DNA of 64,000 nucleotides from Ruegeria lacuscaerulensis ITI-1157 (GCA_000161775.1 GG704596.1:2132178-2196177); one strand, 5' to 3'. Positions 15,656 to 25,178 are shown, counted from the stretch's first letter. Numbers and translations: made by a program. The notes: a model not told the origin generated them from the letters alone.

Positions 15656-17281
15656 ATGAAAGATGTCACAGATACCCAAACCGCCGCCGAATTGCTGGTT
15701 GGCTGTCTGGAGGCCAATGGCGTGACCTGCGCCTTCGGCGTTCCGGGCGAGGAAACCACCGACCTGATCGCCGCGATCGACAAATCCGGGATCAGGTTCG
15801 TCCTGTGTCGGCACGAGCAGTCGGCGGCGTTCATGGCATCGGTGCACGGTCGTTTGACGGGGAATCCGGCGATATGTCTGTCGACGCTTGGGCCAGGGGC
15901 CACCAATCTTGTCACCGGGGTGGCCGACGCGATGCTGGATCATGTGCCGCTGATCGCCATAACCGGGCAGGGCGCGCGGTCCAGGCTGGGTCGCGAAAGC
16001 CATCAGATCATCGACCTCGAAGCACTCTTCGCGCCGGTGACCAAGCTGAGCCGCACTCTCATGGTGGCGGACGAGATCCCTCAGGTCGTTGCTGAAGCCG
16101 TGCGGTTGAGCAAGATCAACAAACCCGGCGCCGTGCATCTTTCTCTGCCCGAGGATCTGGCCGAGATGCCGACCCATGCGGAACCTTTCGTGGCTCCGCC
16201 GCCAGCCGAGGTGCGGCCGGCGGCCGATGCGGTCATTCGATCCGCGCGCCTGCTGGCCAACGCAAAGAGGCCGTTGATCGTGGCAGGCCACGGGATTATC
16301 CGGGCCGGCGTTGCGGACCGTGTTCGGGCGCTGGCGGAAAGCCTTTCGGCCCCGGTTGTCACAACCTTCATGGCCAAAGGCGTTCTGTCACCGGGGCACC
16401 CGCTTTCTCTGCATTCGGTGGGACAGCCTGAGAGGGAATTGGCTTCCGAAGCCTTTGACCTGAGCGATCTGATCATCGCCATCGGGTTCGATCCCGTCGA
16501 ATACCCTGTGTCGAACGTTTCCGTGGGGGGCAAGACGCCGGTTCTTGAAATATCGGACGTGGCCTCGACCGTTGATGTGGACTGGCCGGTGAAGGCGGCG
16601 CTGACCGGGGGTCTTACGCATTGCATCGATGTCTTGACCAAGGCCACGGCCAAACGCCCGGCACAGCGCTGGTTCAAGGACCTGCAGCGCAGGATTGATG
16701 CTTCGCTGGCCGGCGAGTCCACGGCTATGGATGCGGCAAGCATCGCGCCGTCGGACATCTGTCGGGCGATTTCTGAAACGCTTCGCGAAAGCGACATTCT
16801 GTTGTCGGGCGTGGGGCTGCACAAGCTTTGGGTCGCCCGCAACGTGCAGGCCCGCCGCGCTGGGCAAATCATCATTCCGAATGGCCTGGCCGGGATGGGC
16901 CTCGCGCTGCCCGGAGCTATCGAGGCTGCCCGTCTGTTGGACGAAGGGCGCGTGATCGCCGTTTGCGGTGACGGGGATTTCCTGATGAACGTCCAGGAAA
17001 TGGAAACGGCGGCCCGATTGTGCGCGCCCGTTACCGTCCTGATTTGGGAAGACGGCGGCTATGGCCTGATCGACGAGAAACAGCCCGGTTCGCGCGCGTT
17101 TTCCTTCGGCAATCCCGATTGGGAGTCGTTGGCCCGATCCTTTGGCTGGGTCTACCACGACATCCAAAGCCACGGCAGACTTGCGCCTGCGCTGCTGGCG
17201 GCGGCCGATGTCGCCGTTCCGACCCTGCTGCGGGTGTCGGTCGACTATTCCGCGGATGGCGGTATGCCCTCTGTCACCTGA
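15656..17281 (+). CDS. Thiamine-diphosphate enzyme, acetolactate synthase large-subunit-like
   Basis: 541 residues in three domains. The N-terminal PYR domain has the catalytic glutamate in CRHEQSAAFMA and TLGPGATN. The central domain (about 195-320) carries the ADAVIRSARLLANAKRPLIVAGHG start. The C-terminal PP domain has the cofactor motif GDGDFLMNVQEMETA...LIWEDGGYG. Closest in type to catabolic AlsS-like enzymes and related decarboxylases; no small regulatory subunit follows. The ATG at 15656 has GAGGTG 10 bases upstream; a GTG at 15644 is possible. Its place behind an EcfG promoter is unusual for branched-chain synthesis. Confidence 0.82.
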   Translation: MKDVTDTQTAAELLVGCLEANGVTCAFGVPGEETTDLIAAIDKSGIRFVLCRHEQSAAFMASVHGRLTGNPAICLSTLGPGATNLVTGVADAMLDHVPLIAITGQGARSRLGRESHQIIDLEALFAPVTKLSRTLMVADEIPQVVAEAVRLSKINKPGAVHLSLPEDLAEMPTHAEPFVAPPPAEVRPAADAVIRSARLLANAKRPLIVAGHGIIRAGVADRVRALAESLSAPVVTTFMAKGVLSPGHPLSLHSVGQPERELASEAFDLSDLIIAIGFDPVEYPVSNVSVGGKTPVLEISDVASTVDVDWPVKAALTGGLTHCIDVLTKATAKRPAQRWFKDLQRRIDASLAGESTAMDAASIAPSDICRAISETLRESDILLSGVGLHKLWVARNVQARRAGQIIIPNGLAGMGLALPGAIEAARLLDEGRVIAVCGDGDFLMNVQEMETAARLCAPVTVLIWEDGGYGLIDEKQPGSRAFSFGNPDWESLARSFGWVYHDIQSHGRLAPALLAAADVAVPTLLRVSVDYSADGGMPSVT

Positions 17282-17297
17282 TTTTTCCGCCGAAAGT

Positions 17298-17322
17298 GGA
17301 ACCAAATCCGGCTTTGCACGTT
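17298..17322 (+). promoter_or_regulatory. EcfG-type promoter of dps
   Basis: GGAAC (17298-17302), 16-base spacer, CGTT (17319-17322), 29 bases before the dps start, which is preceded by AAGGAG. Confidence 0.82.
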
Positions 17323-17351
17323 TCTTCCCCAGTAGAAAAAAAGGAGTTGTC

Positions 17352-17852
17352 ATGACCGACGCATTGAACGTTGTCCCAAACGAAACCCCCGTGTCCACCG
17401 GCGTGCGCGATACCGCACCCTTGGCCAAGGGGCTGGCTGATGTTCTGGCCGACACCTACCGGCTGACCTTCAAGACACACGCGTATCACTGGAACGTGGA
17501 AGGCCCGCTGTTCTATTCGATTCACAAGCTGACGGAAGAACAGTACGAAAACATGTTCGCCGCCACCGATGAGATCGCGGAACGCATCCGGGCGCTTGGT
17601 CATCTTGCGCCGTCGCGGATGTCGGACATCCTGGATTTCTCGGCAATCAAGGACCGCGAAGGCGACCTGTCTGCGGCGGACATGGTCGAAGATCTCGCCT
17701 CGGACCACGAACGGGTTGCACATCGTCTTCACGCGCTGACCGAACTTGCAGGCAGCCGCAAAGACGTGGTGACCGAGGACCTGGCGACCGAACGCTCGGC
17801 GTTCCACGAACAAGCCGCTTGGATGCTGCGCGCGATTGCCAAATCGAGCTGA
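17352..17852 (+). CDS. dps: Dps ferritin-like DNA-protection protein
   Basis: 166 residues, four-helix ferritin fold. The Dps ferroxidase signature is intact: HAYHWNVEGPLFYSIH followed by EEQYENMFAATDEIAERI. Dps oxidises and stores iron using peroxide and binds DNA in stationary or stressed cells. The start at 17352 follows a clear AAGGAG. Monocistronic between an EcfG-type promoter and a strong hairpin terminator. Confidence 0.93.
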   Translation: MTDALNVVPNETPVSTGVRDTAPLAKGLADVLADTYRLTFKTHAYHWNVEGPLFYSIHKLTEEQYENMFAATDEIAERIRALGHLAPSRMSDILDFSAIKDREGDLSAADMVEDLASDHERVAHRLHALTELAGSRKDVVTEDLATERSAFHEQAAWMLRAIAKSS

Positions 17853-17862
17853 TGAATGGATT

Positions 17863-17894
17863 GCGCGCCGTTTGGTGTTTGGGAAACGGCGCGC
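17863..17894 (+). terminator. Terminator after dps
   Basis: GCGCGCCGTTT (17863-17873) pairs with AAACGGCGCGC (17884-17894); a short TTGTTT run follows. Confidence 0.75.
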
Positions 17895-17978
17895 ACTTGT
17901 TTAATGTTTTAATGTCGTTGCAGGCATGGCGCTGCCTGGCGCAATGCCTGAATCTTTTGATCTGACGGTAAGTCCTGC

Positions 17979-18362
17979 ATGGTGGAAGAGTCCGAAAACC
18001 ATTCCAAAAGCCAAGACCTCGCCGAGGAACGGACCGACTGGGCCGAAGACCGCACCATTCTGGCGAATGAGCGAACACTTGCGGGATGGTTGAGAACGGG
18101 AATGGCGTGCGTCGCCATTGCTCTGGGCCTGAAGGCCGTGTTCTCGGCAGTTGAACCCGAGTGGCTTGCAAAGGCGGCCGCCACGCTTTTCGTGCTGATT
18201 TCGCTTTTGATCTATTGGGGCGCATGGGCGAATGCCCGCCGCGTATACGCGCGCCTGGACGCGCACAGTGCCCAACCGGCCTCAAAGTTTCATTTGCGAT
18301 TGGTGGTCGGATGTCTGACTTTGGGTTCGGTCGCGTGTTGCGTCGTGCTCTGGCTCGTTTGA
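17979..18362 (+). CDS. DUF202 (YidH-like) membrane protein
   Basis: 127 residues. The conserved DUF202 entry motif ILANERTLAGWLRTGMACVAIALGL stands at about residues 30-54. Two further membrane helices follow (about 62-82 and 105-125). Function unknown; the family is small inner membrane proteins often seen with stress genes. No EcfG-type element was found in the 126 bases upstream, so regulation is open. Confidence 0.88.
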   Translation: MVEESENHSKSQDLAEERTDWAEDRTILANERTLAGWLRTGMACVAIALGLKAVFSAVEPEWLAKAAATLFVLISLLIYWGAWANARRVYARLDAHSAQPASKFHLRLVVGCLTLGSVACCVVLWLV

Positions 18363-19078
18363 TCGCACTTGGTGCAGCAAATGAGATGTCGCATTGGAAC
18401 AACAAGGATGGGCGAGTTTCGGTCAGATGCGGCGTGATCCACGCTGACCGGCGGGCTTACATGAAGGCAGGTTGTTTCTGATGAGGGTGTCGGGCTTTCG
18501 ACGTTGAACAAACGGAGGGCAGCGCATCGGCATTGCGGAGCGGTTTCCAGCGCGGCCTCCAGCCTTGGCGATCTCCAGTGCAGCAGTGTCAAACCGGTCG
18601 AGTTCGTGCAGCCACAGCGGCATCGGTCCGAGTCGGCTGGCCCTGTGCAGTTGGTCTGCTACGAGCGATTTTGATACCGACCGGCAATCTGCGGCGGGCC
18701 CGCGAACAGGATCAATGCACAAAGACCCAAGGGGATTGCCCAGGCGGCAGGACAACATCTGGTGGGCGACCCGGCGGTATCCATCTCGGCTTGAGGCCGG
18801 ATCCCGCACCAGCGCCGATCTCTTGATGCAAGTCCGGTGGAGCGTGCTCGCGGTCCAAAAGCCTGAGGTTGCGCAGGGCGTTCCGACGAAGAGATCGCTT
18901 CCCATTCAGGCCAAACGACCCTGGCCATGATCAGAAAGAGCGCACAGGAAGCAAAGCAGGTCATGCGTGCGCGACAGGCTTGGGAAAAGCGCCGGTGAAC
19001 AGAACGGGAGCAAAATCCGAACCTTGTAGCCTAAGTGATACCCTTCGGAGGCGGCCTCATCTAACGCATTGATTTTGT
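18363..19078. other. 716-base stretch without a recognisable gene
   Basis: Frames of up to about 160 codons exist on the minus strand (18423-18905), but none resembles a known family, has a credible start, or shows the codon pattern of the neighbours. It ends at tRNA-Cys. It may be decayed coding or mobile DNA; no repeats or attachment site could be identified by eye. Confidence 0.5.
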
Positions 19079-19152
19079 TGGAGGCGAGTACCGGAATCGA
19101 ACCGGTGTACACGGATTTGCAATCCGCTGCGTCACCACTCCGCCAACTCGCC
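19079..19152 (-). tRNA. tRNA-Cys (GCA)
   Basis: 74 bases including an encoded CCA end (complement of 19079-19081). The acceptor stem GGCGAGT (19152-19146) pairs with ACTCGCC (19089-19083). The anticodon loop reads TTGCAAA in a 5-base stem, anticodon GCA; the T-loop is GGTTCGATTCC. All four arms fold. Confidence 0.95.
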
Positions 19153-19378
19153 TTTTCAAGTAAATTCAATCACTTGTCGTGGTGCGAAGCAGGTTTTAAC
19201 ACCTTTCCTCGGCAGCGTCCAGAGGGGTGGGTGCAAATTTCCCGCGCCAAGGCGCGGCACTTGTTTTGAACGGCTGCCCACTTTTGTCGCGGCACGAATT
19301 TTCCCGGCCTGGGACGTTGCCGGGCCGGGCGCGATGTGGCAAAAGCCGATCAGCCAACGGAAATGAATGAGCGGTCAC

Positions 19379-20032
19379 ATGACGGATTTCGCAGCCCGAC
19401 GCCACACAATGGTCGATACCCAGATTCGGCCTTCGGATGTCACCAAGTTTCCGATCATCGATGCAATGCTGAAGATATCTCGGGAAAACTTCGTGCCCGA
19501 CACCTTCCGCGAAGTCGCCTATGTCGGTGATCTCATCGATCTGGGCGGTGGTCGGTGCCTGCTTGAACCGCGCACCCTCGCCAAGATGCTGGATGCGCTG
19601 AACATTTCCAACGACGAAATGGTGTTGGACATCGGACCCGCCTATGGATACTCGACCGCCGTCGCCGCGCGCATGGCGCAATTCGTGGTCGGGGTGGAAG
19701 AGGACGAAGCCCTGGCCGCGGAGGCGCAGTCGAACCTTGCAGAAGCGGAAATCGACAACGCCATCATTCATGTCGGGCCGCTGCATCAAGGCGCTGCCGA
19801 ACATGGCCCTTACGACGTGATCATGATTCAGGGCGGCGTCGAATGCGTTCCTGACGAGTTGATTGAACAACTCAAGGAACATGGTCGCATCGCGTGCTTG
19901 TTCGTCGAAGGAAATCTTGGCACCGTGAAGATCGGCCGCAAGACGGGGGGCAAAGTGTCTTGGCGCCATGCGTTCAACGCATCGGCCCCGGTTTTGCCCG
20001 GTTTCGCAGCCGAGTGTGCATTTTCGCTATAG
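19379..20032 (+). CDS. Protein-L-isoaspartate O-methyltransferase-like protein
   Basis: 217 residues. Start MTDFAARRHTMVDTQIRPSDV and the SAM-binding stretch MVLDIGPAYGYSTAVAARM (about residues 81-99) match the PIMT family, which methylates isoaspartyl residues for repair. Variation: the usual glycine-rich DxGxGSGY is DIGPAYGY, as is common in the alphaproteobacterial subfamily next to tolC genes. An ATG at 19367 is also possible. Upstream of the tolC gene on the same strand (96-base gap). Confidence 0.85.
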   Translation: MTDFAARRHTMVDTQIRPSDVTKFPIIDAMLKISRENFVPDTFREVAYVGDLIDLGGGRCLLEPRTLAKMLDALNISNDEMVLDIGPAYGYSTAVAARMAQFVVGVEEDEALAAEAQSNLAEAEIDNAIIHVGPLHQGAAEHGPYDVIMIQGGVECVPDELIEQLKEHGRIACLFVEGNLGTVKIGRKTGGKVSWRHAFNASAPVLPGFAAECAFSL

Positions 20033-20128
20033 TTCGCGATCTGTTTTCGGCCGAGTCTTGATTAGTTGAAATATCGGGCGCAAAGTGCTCTGAAGCCTGC
20101 GTTATTTTGATTTGAGAGGATACTCGGT

Positions 20129-21547
20129 ATGCGTGGAACGGCTCGAGGAAAGCTGGTCAGGACCTTGGCGCTGACTGCTGGCATCGCCCTGTGCGCGATT
20201 TCAGGGCGACCAGCGGCGGCTGACAATCTTACCGATGCCTTCATCGGTGCGTACAACACGAGTGGGCTGCTGGAACAGAACCGCGCTTTGCTGCGCGCGG
20301 CGGACGAAGATGTCGCGATTGCCCTGTCAGCTTTACGACCAATCATCAATTGGTCGGTCCGGATCAGTCAGGACTACACCAAAGCACGCGACGACACCTT
20401 GGTGACGACAACCGAGCCATCGCGCTTCTTCTCCGGCCTGACGCTGAGCCAGCTTTTGTACGACGGCGGCGCGTCCATCCTTGGCAAGCAATCCGCGCAG
20501 GAAACGGTGTTGGCAACCCGGCAGGCTCTGATTGATTTGGAGCAACAGGTTCTGTTCCGGGCCGCTACCGCGTATCTGCGGGTTCTGTTGCAGGAGCGCA
20601 CGGTCCAGATTCGTGAGAACAACGTCAACCTGTCGGCCGAAGAACTGCGTGCGACCCAGGACCGTTTCGAGGTGGGCGAGGTCACGCGCACCGACGTTGC
20701 CCTGTCCGAGTCGCAACTTGCCAGTGCCCGTGCAGATCTTGAAGATGCGCGGGGCGATCTCCGCACGGCCCAGGCAGAATACTTGAATGCGGTTGGCAAG
20801 CTGCCCGGCCGGACCGCCGGCCAGCCAAGTCTTCCCAACCTGCCGAACTCGCTGAGTGACGCGATCAGCCTGGCGCAACGCAACCACCCGGCAATCCTGT
20901 CGGCGCAGCATCAGGTGCGCGCGCTGGACCTGACTGTTCAGCAAAGGCGTGCCGATCTGGGCCCAACGGTCAACCTGAATGCGGATGCCGGAATCACCGA
21001 AAGCTATGACGACGACGATTACGTCAACGATGCGTCAATTTCGTTGACCTTCACCCAACCCATCTACGCTGGCGGGCGCCTCGCGGCCAACATTCGACGC
21101 GCCATGGCGCAACGTGACGCGTCGCGGGCCAACCTGCTCAATGTGCAGAAAGACGTCACGCAGGGCGTAACCGATGCCTATGTTCGCTTTGAAACGGCCA
21201 GTGCCAGCTTGCGTGCGTCGACGGAACGGGTTCGGGCATCACAGGTCGCGTTTGACGGGATCCGTGAAGAAGCCACTCTGGGGGCCCGCACCACGCTGGA
21301 TGTCCTGACCGCTCAGCAGGATCTGTTGGATGCGCAGCTGGCCGAAATCGCCTCGCGCACGGAACGGTCGCTGGCGGCCTATCAGTTGCTGCAGGCACAG
21401 GGATTGCTGACGGCCGAGCGACTGGGGCTTGCGGTTCAGATCTATGATCCGACGCTCTACTACAATCTGGTCAAGAAGGCTCCGGCGCAGGTCAGCAAGC
21501 AGAGCCGAGATCTGGATCGGGTGCTCAAGGCGCTGCGGCGCGAGTGA
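20129..21547 (+). CDS. TolC family outer membrane efflux protein
   Basis: 472 residues with a signal peptide (cleaved near residue 30, GRPAAADN). It has the duplicated OEP layout: long helices with QNRALLRAADEDVAIALSALRPIINW, RATQDRFEVGEVTRTDVALSESQLASARADLEDA in the first half and FDGIREEATLGARTTLDVLTAQQDLLDAQ in the second. It forms the outer membrane channel of tripartite or type I secretion systems. The ATG has GAGAGGA 10 bases upstream. The inner membrane partner is not in the window. Confidence 0.93.
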   Translation: MRGTARGKLVRTLALTAGIALCAISGRPAAADNLTDAFIGAYNTSGLLEQNRALLRAADEDVAIALSALRPIINWSVRISQDYTKARDDTLVTTTEPSRFFSGLTLSQLLYDGGASILGKQSAQETVLATRQALIDLEQQVLFRAATAYLRVLLQERTVQIRENNVNLSAEELRATQDRFEVGEVTRTDVALSESQLASARADLEDARGDLRTAQAEYLNAVGKLPGRTAGQPSLPNLPNSLSDAISLAQRNHPAILSAQHQVRALDLTVQQRRADLGPTVNLNADAGITESYDDDDYVNDASISLTFTQPIYAGGRLAANIRRAMAQRDASRANLLNVQKDVTQGVTDAYVRFETASASLRASTERVRASQVAFDGIREEATLGARTTLDVLTAQQDLLDAQLAEIASRTERSLAAYQLLQAQGLLTAERLGLAVQIYDPTLYYNLVKKAPAQVSKQSRDLDRVLKALRRE

Positions 21548-21620
21548 TCGGCGACAACATCTGTTGTTCGACCCGCATTGTTTGGCTACACTCGAAAAAA
21601 AATTAGAGCGGTAGAGAGCA

Positions 21621-22436
21621 ATGTCCGATAGCAGTGTCAAAGCAGAGGTCGAGGATGTCCTGTCTTCGATCAAGCGTCTTGTCGACGAAGAGGGGCGCAA
21701 ACTGCCGAATGCGAACAGCGCGGCTGTTTCGCCAAAGCCTGCGCGTCTTGTTCTTTCCGAGTCCCTGAGGGTGAAAGAGACGGCAAGTCAGTCAGAATTC
21801 GATGGCTTGAAGGTCTTGGCGCTCGACTTTGCGGTTGATGCTTTCGTTATGAAAGAAGAGGAAATTTCCCACGGTGCGCCGGCAAACAAAAAGGTGGAGC
21901 CGATGCTCCTGACACCCGCGGACCGCGTGTTTCCTGATGCACCCGCTGCCGCCGAAGAAAAGGACGAGACTGCCCGGTCAAAGGATTTGGCTGGCAGTCT
22001 GAGCGCCAAGATCGAGGCCTTGGAAGCCGCGATTGCTCGGACCGAAGACCAGTGGGAGCCGGACGGAAACAGCGCAGATGCCTACTCGGGGACTCATACG
22101 CGCCGGATGAATTGGGATTCCGAGTCGGGATTCGTGCCGCCCGAACGCAAGGAGCCGCTCCAGAACTCGTCCGGCACTCCGGCGCCCGAGCGGGAATCCG
22201 CCACCGGTCCGGTCACCCTGGTTCACGGGCACATCCCGGCAGAGCAGGGCACTGACGCACGCGCCGAAGCTGATACGGCAATTGCGACGATGGATGAGGA
22301 GGCGTTGCGCGACCTCGTGGCGGAAATCGTCCGAGAAGAGCTGCAGGGCGCTTTGGGCGAACGCATTACTCGCAACATCCGCAAACTGGTCCGACGCGAG
22401 ATCAACCGCGCACTGGCCGCGCAGGACCTGACCTGA
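21621..22436 (+). CDS. PopZ-like polar organising protein candidate
   Basis: 271 residues with the three-part form of PopZ: a short N-terminal helix (VEDVLSSIKRLVDEEGR), a long central region (about 35-215) that is acidic, proline-containing and without hydrophobic core, and a C-terminal helical block (LRDLVAEIVREELQGALGERITRNIRKLVRREINRALA). PopZ forms pole-anchored condensates that hold ParB and cell-cycle proteins. The place after a tolC gene agrees with popZ loci of relatives as I recall them. Sequence likeness is weak, so this is a candidate assignment. Confidence 0.55.
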   Translation: MSDSSVKAEVEDVLSSIKRLVDEEGRKLPNANSAAVSPKPARLVLSESLRVKETASQSEFDGLKVLALDFAVDAFVMKEEEISHGAPANKKVEPMLLTPADRVFPDAPAAAEEKDETARSKDLAGSLSAKIEALEAAIARTEDQWEPDGNSADAYSGTHTRRMNWDSESGFVPPERKEPLQNSSGTPAPERESATGPVTLVHGHIPAEQGTDARAEADTAIATMDEEALRDLVAEIVREELQGALGERITRNIRKLVRREINRALAAQDLT

Positions 22437-22439
22437 TCC

Positions 22440-23897
22440 TCAGGCGCGACGCGGCCGGTCCGCCAGCGAAAGCAGCAGATCCAGATTCATGTGTCGTTCA
22501 AGATGGTCAGCCAGCGCGTCGAGCGTTGCCTCGACGCTGACTTCATAGGTCAGGCCTGATTTGATTCCAAACTGCGCCAGGTAGCTGGCTCGGAAGGCGT
22601 CAGAGGAAAAGATACCGTGCAGATAGCTGCCGCGAACCCGGCCGCTGGTGTTGGCTGCGCCTTCGGGGCGGCCATCGACCGCCAGCCAGGCTCGCGCGCA
22701 ATCGGGGCCGTCGGTGCGCCCCATGTGGATTTCATAACCGCTGACGGGCTCCCCGCCGGGAAGAGCCTTGGCCGTGCGCAGCCGGACCTGCTTGTCCCCG
22801 GCCATGGTCGTTTCGACATCCAGCAGGCCCAGGCCTTCGACCGTACCTGGCCGCCCGTCGACGCCGTCAGGGTCCGAGATGGTCTTGCCCAGCATCTGGT
22901 ACCCGCCGCACAGGCCCAGAACATGGCCGCCCCGGCGCACATGGGCGTACAGGTCGACATCCCATCCCTGGCGGCGAAAGAAAGAGAGATCGCCGATGGT
23001 GGACTTGCTGCCCGGCAGCAGCACCAGATCAGCGTCGCCGGGTAGGGCGCGCCCGGCGGGAACGATTTCGACCGTGACGCCGGGTTCGGCCGACAGGGGA
23101 TCAAGATCGTCGAAATTCGCCATCCGCTCAAGCTGTGGCACCGCTACCTTCACGGCTCCGCCCGGGGCTGAACGGATGTCCATCATGTCCTCGGCAGGCA
23201 GTTTCCAGGCGTCGTCGAACCAGGGCACCACGCCCAGGCAGGGCCACCCAGTGCGCGCCGCGATGTCATCGCGGCCATCATCGAACAGGCTGACGTCTCC
23301 CTTGAAGCGATTGACCGCAAAGCCCCGGATCATGGCCTGGTCGCCCGCATCCAGAACCGCCTGCGTACCCACGATTTGCGCGATCACGCCGCCTCGGTGG
23401 ATATCGCCGACCAACACCACCGGAACCCCGGCGGCACAGGCAAAGCCCATATTGGCGATATCTCCGCTGCGCAGATTGGTCTCGGCCGGGCTGCCCGCGC
23501 CTTCGACCAGGACCAGATCGGCGTCGGCGCACAGCCTGTCAAAGCTTTCCAGTGCTGCGCCCAGCAAGCGCGACTTGTCCTTGCGGTAGTCCTTGGCCCG
23601 CATGGTTCCGGCCCGCTGGCCTTGCACGATCACCTGCGCGCCGGTGTCGGTCTCGGGTTTCAGCAGGATCGGGTTCATGTCGGTATGTGGCGCGCGGCCC
23701 GCGGCTCGGGCCTGAAGCGCCTGGGCGCGGCCGATTTCGCCGCCATCTTCGGTGACGGCCGCGTTGTTCGACATGTTTTGGGGCTTGAACGGGGCCACCC
23801 GCAACCCGCGCCGGGCATAGGCCCGGGCCAGCCCTGCCACCAGTACCGACTTGCCGACATTGCTGCCGGTGCCTTGAATCATGATCGCGCGAACCAT
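22440..23897 (-). CDS. cobQ: Cobyric acid synthase CobQ
   Basis: 485 residues. The N-terminal ATPase domain has the P-loop [11 protein letters not shown] and the family motif [23 protein letters not shown]. The C-terminal glutamine amidotransferase domain has the nucleophile in [12 protein letters not shown] (about residue 330) and a histidine in GSYLHGIF. It amidates four carboxyl groups of adenosylcobyrinic a,c-diamide in B12 synthesis. The ATG at 23897 has CAGGAGG upstream. No cobalamin riboswitch is visible in the leader and no other cob gene is adjacent. Confidence 0.96.
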   Translation of the reverse strand: MVRAIMIQGTGSNVGKSVLVAGLARAYARRGLRVAPFKPQNMSNNAAVTEDGGEIGRAQALQARAAGRAPHTDMNPILLKPETDTGAQVIVQGQRAGTMRAKDYRKDKSRLLGAALESFDRLCADADLVLVEGAGSPAETNLRSGDIANMGFACAAGVPVVLVGDIHRGGVIAQIVGTQAVLDAGDQAMIRGFAVNRFKGDVSLFDDGRDDIAARTGWPCLGVVPWFDDAWKLPAEDMMDIRSAPGGAVKVAVPQLERMANFDDLDPLSAEPGVTVEIVPAGRALPGDADLVLLPGSKSTIGDLSFFRRQGWDVDLYAHVRRGGHVLGLCGGYQMLGKTISDPDGVDGRPGTVEGLGLLDVETTMAGDKQVRLRTAKALPGGEPVSGYEIHMGRTDGPDCARAWLAVDGRPEGAANTSGRVRGSYLHGIFSSDAFRASYLAQFGIKSGLTYEVSVEATLDALADHLERHMNLDLLLSLADRPRRA

Positions 23898-24000
23898 TCA
23901 TGCCTCCTGCGGTTGGTGGCAGATGAGCCGATTTGCGCGACCAGGGAAAGTGCGGAACGGGCGGATGGCGCGCGGAATCCGACATTTGTTGTCAGGGCAA

Positions 24001-24036
24001 CAAAAAAGCGCGCCGCAGTCGCGGGCGCGCCTTTTT
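24001..24036. terminator. Bidirectional terminator between the DUF6280-like and cobQ genes
   Basis: AAAAAAGCGCGCC and GGCGCGCCTTTTT form a long stem with A/T runs on both sides. On the minus strand it lies 18 bases after the stop of the 106-residue gene, ending in a T-run. Confidence 0.8.
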
Positions 24037-24053
24037 GATAAAACGGCAAAGCC

Positions 24054-24374
24054 TCAGGCGGCTTCGGCCTGCTGCGCAGCGTTGCGACGCTCGCTTTCTT
24101 CGCGCGACAGGGCCACCGAGGTCCGCACGCCGCGGCCTACGAATTCCATCAGGCCTTTCACGACGCGTTCGTTCGGGTCGATGCCGGCACAGGTCAGCAC
24201 CTCGCGCCCATCGCGCGAGCGAGCCCAGCGGGCAATCTGTTCCGGGCCGTTGCCGTATTTCTTGTCGTCGGCAATGGCATCGTCCAGAGCAGCCAATACA
24301 ACAGCCGCGAAGAGTTTGCGGGCACGGTTGCCTTGTTCATTGTTAAAGGCGGTGCCGTCAACGAAATCTCTCAT
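24054..24374 (-). CDS. Conserved small protein (DUF6280-like)
   Basis: 106 residues, soluble, helical: MRDFVDGTAFNNEQGNRARK, then LAALDDAIADDKKYGNGPEQIARWARSRDGREVLTCAGIDPNERVVKGLMEFVGRGV. This is a conserved Rhodobacterales family that I place with DUF6280; no activity is known. The start has AAGGA 8 bases upstream and a terminator follows. It is divergent from efp with a 216-base AT-richer gap that must hold both promoters. Confidence 0.75.
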   Translation of the reverse strand: MRDFVDGTAFNNEQGNRARKLFAAVVLAALDDAIADDKKYGNGPEQIARWARSRDGREVLTCAGIDPNERVVKGLMEFVGRGVRTSVALSREESERRNAAQQAEAA

Positions 24375-24590
24375 CTCGTCTTCCTTGTTCTTGCTCTTGT
24401 AATTTTCGGCGTAGCGGTGCTTATGACCTATTTAGTGCGATTCGGATACACTTTTATTGCATGGTTGCGTTGCGTCATTTGCATAGCTCTCTGCGGGTGC
24501 AGCACTAGGTTTCGTTGTCTTGCATGGATCAGTCCCGCCAGATATAGGGACCGCAACTGACGCATCAACCATGTGTGAAGGATTTATGTG

Positions 24591-25154
24591 ATGCCCAAGA
24601 TCAATGGGAACGAAATTCGCCCGGGCAACGTGCTTGAACATAACGGTGGCCTGTGGGCTGCTGTCAAGGTCGAGCATGTCAAACCCGGCAAGGGCGGCGC
24701 CTTTGCGCAGGTTGAACTGCGCAACTTGCGCAACGGCACAAAGCTGAACGAACGGTTCCGCTCGGCGGACAAGGTTGAACGCGTTCGGCTGGAACAGAAG
24801 GACCAGCAATTCCTGTATGAAACCGACGGCATGCTGGTGTTCATGGACACCGAGACCTATGAGCAGATCGAACTGCCTGCCGATCTGCTGGGCGAGCGCC
24901 GTCCGTTTCTGCAGGATGGCATGACCATCGTGGTAGAGTTCTACGAGAATGAGGCGTTGAACGCGACGTTGCCGCAGAAGGTCACCTGCAAGGTGGTTGA
25001 GACCGAACCGGTCGTCAAAGGCCAGACCGCGGCGAACTCGTTCAAGCCTGCGGTACTGGACAACGGCGTCAAGGTCATGGTGCCGCCCTTCATCGCCCAG
25101 GACGAGATGATCGTGGTGAATACCGAAACCATGGAATATTCCGAGCGCGCCTGA
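24591..25154 (+). CDS. efp: Elongation factor P
   Basis: 187 residues, standard length. Three beta-barrel domains: KOW-like N domain ([20 protein letters not shown] with the tip lysine at residue 34 in [10 protein letters not shown]), OB domain ([23 protein letters not shown]) and a C-terminal domain ending [30 protein letters not shown] rescues ribosomes stalled at proline runs. The tip residue is Lys, the type modified by EpmA in other bacteria; no epm gene is in the window. A GTG one codon earlier is less likely. Confidence 0.96.
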   Translation: MPKINGNEIRPGNVLEHNGGLWAAVKVEHVKPGKGGAFAQVELRNLRNGTKLNERFRSADKVERVRLEQKDQQFLYETDGMLVFMDTETYEQIELPADLLGERRPFLQDGMTIVVEFYENEALNATLPQKVTCKVVETEPVVKGQTAANSFKPAVLDNGVKVMVPPFIAQDEMIVVNTETMEYSERA

Positions 25155-25178
25155 CCTCGCGCCACGGACACGGATCAG

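Noticed and set aside
23898..24053. Cobalamin riboswitch before cobQ
   Set aside because: The leader has no B12-box-like sequence and the terminator there belongs to the neighbouring gene.
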